Shown here: positions 6,256-10,197 of the stretch, piece by piece
How the letters are laid out: each line of letters opens with the position of its first letter
How positions within the stretch are numbered: the first letter of the stretch is position 1
NCBI GenBank assembly: GCA_964485815.1
Contig: CAZAJX010000049.1
Coordinates: 1-10,197, forward strand
Reading direction: 5' to 3'
Length of the DNA: 10,197 nucleotides
Source of the DNA: SFLA01 sp964485815
Lineage (GTDB): Bacteria; Bacillota; Clostridia; Oscillospirales; CAG-382
The notes under the pieces: generated by a model
The model's database searches: none
Seen by the model: only the letters and a program-made list of their open reading frames with translations
Told to the model about the DNA's origin: nothing
Translations under genes and position numbers: made by a program

Positions 6256-6426
6256 GTTTGCCCTTGCGGGCAAGTGAAGTTGCCTTATGGCAGTGAAGTT
6301 ACTTCGTAGTGAAGTTTGCTTCGCAAGTGTTCGGGGGCAAACTTAACTTCACTTTTGCCGAAAAAGGCAAATACCTCACTGTAATTTATTACAACTTCAC
6401 TTCAAACCGCAGGTTTGAAACTTCAC
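6256..6426. repeat. GTGAAGTT / AACTTCAC multi-hairpin array
   Basis: Three GTGAAGTT units (6274, 6293, 6309) are followed by three AACTTCAC units (6345, 6393, 6419), so all six can pair as 8-bp stems. Small hairpins sit between them: TTGCCC/GGGCAA (6258-6273), TGCC/GGCA (6281-6292), TAC/GTA (6300-6308), TTGC/GCAA (6316-6326), TTTGCC/GGCAAA (6354-6371), TGTAAT/ATTACA (6380-6393) and TTCAAACC/GGTTTGAA (6401-6419). The spacer is the constant part and the hairpin stems vary. There is no open reading frame with a credible start. Confidence 0.8.
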
Positions 6427-6435
6427 AAAAAAGAT

Positions 6436-6478
6436 ACCACCCGAAAAGGAACTCTTTCGTTCTTCTTCGGGTGGTTTT
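6436..6478. terminator. Strong bidirectional terminator between convergent genes
   Basis: ACCACCCGAA (6436-6445) pairs with TTCGGGTGGT (6466-6475). The stem continues inward to about 17 bp with one mismatch, closing on a 6-nt loop at 6453-6458. TTTT follows on the plus strand, and on the minus strand the hairpin is followed after ATC by a T6 tract. It can therefore end both the plus-strand serine hydrolase message and the minus-strand M13 peptidase message. Confidence 0.8.
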
Positions 6479-6499
6479 GTCTTATATCGTAACAAGCAG

Positions 6500-6530
6500 G
6501 GAATTTGTACGGCAAATTCCTTTTGTTTTA
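6500..6530 (+). terminator. Second plus-strand terminator hairpin
   Basis: GGAATTTG (6500-6507) and CAAATTCC (6513-6520) form a perfect 8-bp stem with a TACGG loop, followed by TTTTGTTTTA. It may serve as a backup to the stronger hairpin just upstream. Confidence 0.6.
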
Positions 6531-6591
6531 TAGAAATACTTCCTTATCTGATGTGTAGATTCGGGCAATGCCGTTTTTGTTTATATTCTTT

Positions 6592-8490
6592 TTACCAAAT
6601 AACAATTCGTTTTTCGGGTGCGAGGTACATTCCGTCGGTTTCCTTTACGTCAAAGGTTTTGTACCATTCCTTGAAGTTTCTGGGAGGTATATTTGCGCGG
6701 AGCACGCAAGGACCGTGAACGTCCACCGCAAGGAGCATCTGCAGGTACTCGGGGCGCGCCTTCTGGCACCACACTCTTGCCCAGTTACGGAAATATTCTT
6801 CGTAGGAAGCGCCTTCGGTGTTCGCCATAATATCCAGCGTTACAGACATACCGCCGTTATCCGCCATATTCTCGCTTACGATAAACGCGCCGTTGACCTT
6901 ACCCTGAGGAAGCTCGATACCGTCGAACTGCTCGATCATCTGCTGAACCTTTGCTTCGAATCTCTTGAAGTCGTCTTCCGTCCACCAGTCGTTAATATTA
7001 CCGTTTTCATCGCACTTTGCGCCGTTGGAGTCAAACGCGTGGGAGATCTCGTGGCCGATAACGCCGCCGATACCGCCCAGATTTTCGCTTCTGGTCTGCT
7101 TAAGGGAGTAGAAGGGAGCCTGCAGAATAGCCGCAGGGAAGGTAATATCGTTTACAAAAGGATCGTAGCAAGCGTTTACCATATGGCCGGGCATTGCCCA
7201 GTTTTCGGGCTCGGTGGGCTTATCCAGCTTGCTCAAGGAATCCTCTTCACGAATAGCCTTGAGGGTAAGCATTATATCAAAGAGAGAATCCTCGGGGTTG
7301 AATACAAGCTTTTCGTAGACTGCACGCACCTTGTCGGGATAACCCATCTTAACACCCATTGTGGAAAGTTTGAGAATTGCTTTTTCTCTGGTTTCCTCAC
7401 CGAGAATTTCGTTTGTCTTGATACGGGTCTTGTAGGTATCGATTATCTGACGAACTATCTCGGTAATATCCTTCTTCGCCTCTTCGCCGAAGTATTTTAC
7501 ACCGTAGTAAATTCCCACGGGCTCGGAATACATACCGGAAGCAAGGTTGTATGCAAACTTTTCTATAGATTGCATCTTTGCAACGCCCATAAGCGCACGT
7601 GTGTAGGCACCGCCCATATCACGAAGCTCCTCGGACAAGAAGTTGCAGGCTTTCATAAGTCCCGTTACGTATGCCCAGTGCTTGTATTTTTCAAGGCTTT
7701 CGCCGTTGAACAGGGTTGCGAATCCGTCAAAATATCTGGGTTCGGTAACAACGATAGTTTCGGGAACGTGACCGAAGAGATCGGTCAGAATTACGTCAAA
7801 GTCAACGGTGGAAAGCATTTCTCCCACCTTGGCGGTATCCATAGGATTATACATTTCAACGTATCTTGACCATTCCTCGCTGGTCTTCGCAAGAGAACCG
7901 ATCACTTCGTCAAACGCCAAAGCATCGTTAACGTACAGTTCCTGCTGTTCGGGGGTAAGGTCGGTCTGCGCCATAACAGCCTTGGCAACGTTTGTCCATA
8001 TGCCGATTATCTGCGCCTTTTGCGCCGCCATCTCGGGCTTGTAGTAGGATGCATCGGGCAAAATTACGCTTGCGCCCTGAAGGTATACCAGGCGGCGCTT
8101 GGTGTTTTTCATATCCGTATCAACGCCTATATTCATAGGAGTGGGAATTCCCTTTAAGGACAGCGTCTTGTGAAGACGGCTGAAATCCTCGGTAGTCTTA
8201 ACCTCTTCAAGTACAGCAAGGTTGTTTAAAGCGGGTGTAATGCCGTGTGCCGCTTTTCTGTCTGCGTCCTTTGCAATAGCGTACAATTCGCACGCTCTCT
8301 TAAGATATTCGTCGGGGTACTCACCGCTTGCGGACATAGCTTCAAATTCGCCCATCATTATCTTTTCAACACCGTCTGCCAGCTCGGTAAAGCCGCCTGC
8401 GGTGGGCTTGTCATCGGGAATAACAAGTTTATCCAAGGTTTCTTGGTTGACAAATCCGTAAAGATCGTCTTGTATTCTGATATTTTCCAT
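6592..8490 (-). CDS. pepO: M13-family zinc metallopeptidase (PepO/neprilysin-like)
   Basis: 632 aa, typical for bacterial M13 oligopeptidases. The zinc site is HEISH (480-484) with the third ligand E540 and supporting D544 in ENMAD. The substrate-binding NAxY-type motif is NACYDP (439-444), followed by the characteristic FPAAILQAPF. The distal VHGPCVLRAN supplies H592 and R598, equivalent to the neprilysin transition-state histidine and substrate-carboxylate arginine. The protein ends in IW, recalling the C-terminal tryptophan of the family, but the usual CxxW cysteine is absent. There is no signal peptide or membrane helix, so it is cytoplasmic and probably degrades oligopeptides. AGGAGT lies about 7 nt ahead of the ATG. 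It is a single-gene transcript, convergent with the serine hydrolase and divergent from the accessory cassette. The symbol is by family resemblance only. Confidence 0.93.
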   Translation of the reverse strand: MENIRIQDDLYGFVNQETLDKLVIPDDKPTAGGFTELADGVEKIMMGEFEAMSASGEYPDEYLKRACELYAIAKDADRKAAHGITPALNNLAVLEEVKTTEDFSRLHKTLSLKGIPTPMNIGVDTDMKNTKRRLVYLQGASVILPDASYYKPEMAAQKAQIIGIWTNVAKAVMAQTDLTPEQQELYVNDALAFDEVIGSLAKTSEEWSRYVEMYNPMDTAKVGEMLSTVDFDVILTDLFGHVPETIVVTEPRYFDGFATLFNGESLEKYKHWAYVTGLMKACNFLSEELRDMGGAYTRALMGVAKMQSIEKFAYNLASGMYSEPVGIYYGVKYFGEEAKKDITEIVRQIIDTYKTRIKTNEILGEETREKAILKLSTMGVKMGYPDKVRAVYEKLVFNPEDSLFDIMLTLKAIREEDSLSKLDKPTEPENWAMPGHMVNACYDPFVNDITFPAAILQAPFYSLKQTRSENLGGIGGVIGHEISHAFDSNGAKCDENGNINDWWTEDDFKRFEAKVQQMIEQFDGIELPQGKVNGAFIVSENMADNGGMSVTLDIMANTEGASYEEYFRNWARVWCQKARPEYLQMLLAVDVHGPCVLRANIPPRNFKEWYKTFDVKETDGMYLAPEKRIVIW

Positions 8491-8528
8491 AATTTACTCC
8501 TAGAAGTTTATTTTTAATTCTTTTCCGT

Positions 8529-8557
8529 ATTATACCAGCAAATAATCAAAATTGCAA
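8529..8557 (-). promoter_or_regulatory. Promoter of the M13 peptidase gene
   Basis: Minus strand TTGCAA (complement of 8552-8557), 17-bp spacer, TATAAT (complement of 8529-8534). The -10 is perfect and the -35 matches 4 of 6 bases. The leader would be about 30 nt and carries the AGGAGT ribosome site. Confidence 0.7.
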
Positions 8558-8604
8558 GATGTATACGGTGAAGTTTGGGTCAGCGCAAAAACATTCATTT
8601 TTAT

Positions 8605-8633
8605 TTCAAATTTTTAAAAACGTGTGTTATGAT
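8605..8633 (+). promoter_or_regulatory. Promoter of the accessory cassette
   Basis: TTCAAA (8605-8610), 17-bp spacer, TATGAT (8628-8633). This is a moderate match lying about 50 bp ahead of the first start codon and back-to-back with the M13 promoter. It also argues against the upstream in-frame ATG at 8559, which would precede the promoter. Confidence 0.5.
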
Positions 8634-8681
8634 ACCTTTCACAGTATCGAATTATTATTTTTTATTAAAAGGAGAACAAAA

Positions 8682-9248
8682 ATGAAAGTAAATAATCTTC
8701 AGATCATGTCTGCCTCCGCTCTCGAGCTCGATTTAGCCATTGCCTCTCCTATTTGCGTTTTTTGCGGTCGCCATTCCGATCTCGCGCTTGATCTTATACG
8801 CGAATTGATTGGCGATTACGGCGTGCAAAACGATCCCGACTGCATCGACGATGGATGCTTCGTAGTTCATGCTGATATTGAAATTGATAATAAGAATTAT
8901 GGCGTATGCTATATTCGCAACGCCGATTTTATGGGCGACTATCGCCTTGCCGTAAACTTCGAGCCAAACAGTATTCGATTTTCAGAGGACGATGCCAGTG
9001 AGTTTATCCATAAGTGCAACGAGCGCGGCGGGGACAATTCCAATGTACTGCTTAATACCGCAGATGTAATCCTTTGTGACGACGACCGACCAATCTTCAT
9101 TTACGATTGCTTTGATCGCCTGGATGAAGCTATAGATATCACTCCTATTCTTGAAAGACTTGCCTCTCTCGACAGACAGATTTTTATTTCCGTTTGTTCG
9201 GGCTATCCCGAAATAAAGCACGAAAAGGTTCAGATGGTGCAGATATGA
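8682..9248 (+). CDS. ABC/RecF-like protein with a degenerate Walker A motif
   Basis: 188 aa from the ATG at 8682, which has AAAAGGAGAACAAAA directly upstream; an in-frame ATG at 8559 has no ribosome site and precedes the promoter. Where an ABC/SMC-type ATPase would carry GxxxxGKS, this protein has FCGRHSDLAL (27-36): the glycine, lysine and serine of the P-loop are L34, A35 and L36. Near the C-terminus RPIFIYDCFDRLDEA (136-150) resembles a Walker B strand followed by a D-loop, and LASLDRQIFISV fits the next helix and strand. No ABC signature or coiled-coil arms are present, so it is far shorter than RecF or SMC proteins. It is probably a non-hydrolysing relative or a small protein evolved from one; function unknown. 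Its stop overlaps the next start (ATGA), implying translational coupling. Confidence 0.75.
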   Translation: MKVNNLQIMSASALELDLAIASPICVFCGRHSDLALDLIRELIGDYGVQNDPDCIDDGCFVVHADIEIDNKNYGVCYIRNADFMGDYRLAVNFEPNSIRFSEDDASEFIHKCNERGGDNSNVLLNTADVILCDDDRPIFIYDCFDRLDEAIDITPILERLASLDRQIFISVCSGYPEIKHEKVQMVQI

Positions 9249-9517
9249 AAGAAAGCATTTATGCCGCTATACGCGGAGAGTATGGCGAGCGTGTTTTGCC
9301 GCCCGTTGGCACGGTTTATGACGAGGATCATACGGTTATCCTCTGTCCCGTTTGCAAACACAAAACGCTGGATAATTACGATATTTGCCATCATTGCGGT
9401 TGGGAATACGATGGCTTCCCGGAGGACCACTATTCCGCCGCAAACGGTGCAACGCTTGCCGAGTACCGCGAACAGTATAAACAGTCATTGAGAGAAAGGA
9501 AAAATCAAGATGTATAA
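9245..9517 (+). CDS. CPCC-type cysteine-rich small protein
   Basis: 90 aa. The start at 9245 overlaps the previous stop as ATGA. The core CPVCKHKTLDNYDICHHCGW (34-53) has two CxxC pairs (C34/C37 and C48/C51) that could bind one zinc. The WEYDG segment and the later AANGATLAEYREQYK match the layout of the cysteine-rich CPCC family (Pfam Cys_rich_CPCC), where CPCC is followed by a second CxxC, WEdD and GANxxSLxxAR. The family is poorly characterised; members are often small accessory or immunity-like proteins, so any binding partner is unknown. The C-terminus is basic and polar (SLRERKNQDV). Its stop overlaps the following reading frame by 8 bases, continuing the tightly packed operon. Confidence 0.85.
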   Translation: MKESIYAAIRGEYGERVLPPVGTVYDEDHTVILCPVCKHKTLDNYDICHHCGWEYDGFPEDHYSAANGATLAEYREQYKQSLRERKNQDV

Positions 9518-9650
9518 ATACTATAATCCTCATCCCAAGGGCTTGTCAACCGACGATTGCGTAAAACGCGCCATTGTAGTGGTGACGGGTACATACGTTG
9601 TTTGCAGGATAGCAACTACAATTATATTGAATTTTAGGGAGTGGTGTAAA
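9510..9650 (+). pseudogene. Gutted remnant of a YYNP...DCxxRA-type gene
   Basis: An ATG at 9510, with AAAGGA about 11 nt upstream, starts MYKYYNPHPKGLSTDDCVKR. This resembles the N-terminus of small phage- and plasmid-associated proteins with a YYNPxP...DCxxRA motif, possibly cysteine-peptidase-like. After about 27 residues the resemblance is lost. In another frame the DNA encodes a plausible C-terminal tail (CLQDSNYNYIEF) ending at TAG 9635-9637, whose stop overlaps the ribosome site of the next gene, as expected for an original operon junction. An internal deletion with a frameshift explains both. The remaining ATG frame runs open into the phosphatase gene, so a 195-aa fusion reading from 9510 is the alternative; I prefer the separate start at 9651. 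Confidence 0.5.
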
Positions 9651-10097
9651 ATGAAAGTTGAGATTTATTCACGCGAAGCGATTAAAGAACTGATGAAGGG
9701 CGAATTTCCGAAGAACACCGCCGTCATCAGCTTTTGCAGTCCGCGTAAAACACGCAGAGCCGAGGAAGTACGGATTTATTTCGGGAATGTGTGTGACCGC
9801 GTATTTAACGTTCTGATTCCCGACATTGATATCGAGATACTTGGCGATTACGGCTATACCTACGAAACCTATCTCGCAGAGGCAGACGAACTTGCACAAT
9901 TTATTTATGAAGTACGAGCTGAGGGGCGCGATATTATCTGCCAATGCGATTTTGGTCAAAGTCGCTCTGCAGCCTGCGCCGCCGCGATATTGCAGCATTT
10001 CGAGGGGCGCGGAATAGATATCTTTTCGGATTACCGCTATTATCCCAATCAGCTTGTATACCATAAAATATCTGATGAGTTGGAGAAATACAAGTAA
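9651..10097 (+). CDS. Small CX5R (tyrosine/dual-specificity-like) phosphatase
   Basis: 148 aa. The start at 9651 is backed by AGGGAG (9636-9641) at 9-nt spacing. The signature is CDFGQSR (C101-R107, counting from this start), the CX5R P-loop of cysteine-based protein phosphatases, embedded in IICQCDFGQSRSAACAAAIL. The preceding helix (YLAEADELAQFIYEVRAEGR) and the acidic PDIDIE segment, which could supply the general acid, fit the compact dual-specificity phosphatase fold. The tail DYRYYPNQLVYHK is probably a family-specific cap. Related short proteins occur on phages and mobile elements, which is my recollection and not tested here. It is a soluble cytoplasmic protein; its substrate could be phosphoprotein, phosphonucleotide or nucleic-acid 5' ends. 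It is the last gene of the cassette, followed by terminators. Confidence 0.85.
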   Translation: MKVEIYSREAIKELMKGEFPKNTAVISFCSPRKTRRAEEVRIYFGNVCDRVFNVLIPDIDIEILGDYGYTYETYLAEADELAQFIYEVRAEGRDIICQCDFGQSRSAACAAAILQHFEGRGIDIFSDYRYYPNQLVYHKISDELEKYK

Positions 10098-10117
10098 TTT
10101 TGATAATCAAAAAGATC

Positions 10118-10145
10118 AAGTCCTCCGCAATTTTGCGGAGGACTT
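10118..10145. terminator. 13-bp palindromic hairpin
   Basis: AAGTCCTCCGCAA (10118-10130) and TTGCGGAGGACTT (10133-10145) are perfect arms around TT. There is no T run directly after it; the next hairpin supplies one. It occupies the same place relative to the conserved hairpin as the unrelated AGGGCTGAA palindrome does at the left end. Confidence 0.6.
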
Positions 10146-10197
10146 CAGACCGCTGACAAAGATAAAGTCAGCGGTTATTTTTTTTGCAAAAGTCGCA
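10145..10197. repeat. 53-bp terminal inverted repeat, right copy
   Basis: Exact reverse complement of positions 1-53. It contains the terminator hairpin, the eight-T tract and TTTTGCAAAAGTCGCA at the very end. The perfect match across a 10-kb separation implies recent spread, gene conversion, or strong constraint. Confidence 0.9.
10149..10185 (+). terminator. Intrinsic terminator of the accessory cassette
   Basis: ACCGCTGAC (10149-10157) and GTCAGCGGT (10167-10175) enclose AAAGATAAA and are followed by TA and eight T residues (10178-10185). It lies about 50 bp after the phosphatase stop and is oriented to end the plus-strand cassette. Confidence 0.85.

Larger units (their letters stand above)
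6181..6577. repeat. Intergenic hairpin element bracketed by 15-bp inverted repeats
   Basis: AAAACGGCATTACCC (6181-6195) and GGGCAATGCCGTTTT (6563-6577) are inverted repeats matching at 14 of 15 positions. They begin 5 bp after the stop of the serine hydrolase and end 14 bp before the stop of the M13 peptidase, enclosing nearly the whole convergent intergenic region. Inside are a 12-bp inverted repeat (TTTCGGCACAGC at 6196-6207 and GCTGTGCCGAAA at 6240-6251), the GTGAAGTT array and two terminators. No target-site duplication was found. It could be a MITE-like insertion or a large structured 3' region. Confidence 0.5.

Noticed and set aside
6256..6426. CRISPR-like array
   Set aside because: The repeat is only 8 bases, spacing is irregular, the intervening sequences are themselves hairpins, units occur in both orientations, and no cas genes are present.
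6568..7869. A 433-codon open frame on the plus strand opposite the M13 peptidase
   Set aside because: The M13 motifs are all on the other strand; this frame has no ribosome site or recognisable domain.
8559..8681. Upstream in-frame ATG extending the degenerate ATPase by 41 residues
   Set aside because: No ribosome site at 8559, low-complexity extension, and a promoter candidate lies inside it; the ATG at 8682 has a strong AAAAGGAG.
1..10197. A composite transposon defined by the 53-bp inverted repeats
   Set aside because: No transposase or recombinase is encoded inside, the cargo includes conserved housekeeping genes, and each repeat is a well-placed terminator for the adjacent operon.

Overview
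The window looks like chromosomal DNA from a low-to-moderate GC Gram-positive anaerobe, most likely an uncultured gut or rumen Clostridia lineage (Oscillospiraceae/Ruminococcaceae-like). This is inferred from the strong AGGAGG-type ribosome binding sites, the near-consensus sigma-A promoters, a Firmicutes-type diaminopimelate decarboxylase, a PepO-like M13 peptidase without a signal peptide, and the many hairpin repeats between genes. No rRNA, tRNA or CRISPR array was seen.

Layout. (1) Positions 1-165 hold a terminator/repeat block: a 53-bp sequence that recurs inverted at the right end, a second hairpin, and two tandem copies of a GGGG/CCC hairpin repeat. (2) Positions 166-3469 (minus) form an operon read from a perfect consensus promoter at 3509-3537: a HAD-family phosphatase, lysA and a six-helix membrane protein of unknown function. 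lysA may also have its own extended -10 promoter made partly from the HAD stop codon. (3) Positions 3541-4320 have no convincing intact gene. They hold a hairpin repeat, a bidirectional terminator, a 25-bp palindrome on a minus-strand -35 box, and an AT-rich, hairpin-rich stretch with a plausible promoter and terminator, which is a candidate noncoding RNA. (4) Positions 4368-6176 (plus), behind a perfect consensus promoter, encode a polytopic membrane protein and a serine beta-lactamase-fold hydrolase. (5) Positions 6177-6591, between convergent genes, hold a multi-hairpin array built on GTGAAGTT / AACTTCAC, bracketed by a 15-bp inverted repeat, plus two terminators. (6) Positions 6592-8490 (minus) encode an M13 zinc metallopeptidase. 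(7) Positions 8682-10097 (plus) are an accessory-looking cassette with overlapping junctions: an ABC/RecF-like protein whose Walker A motif is gone, a CPCC-type cysteine-rich protein, the gutted remains of another gene, and a small CX5R phosphatase. (8) Positions 10118-10197 hold two terminator hairpins, the second being the inverted copy of the left end.

The housekeeping genes deal with lysine/peptidoglycan precursor supply and peptide turnover. The most unusual content is the intergenic DNA: three hairpin families with conserved frames and variable stems, the candidate RNA at 3741-4292, and the degenerate-ATPase/CPCC/phosphatase cassette. The window ends exactly on the 53-bp repeat, so its borders may be assembly breakpoints at a multicopy sequence rather than real ends of an element. 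All calls come from reading the sequence by eye; no database search or folding program was run.
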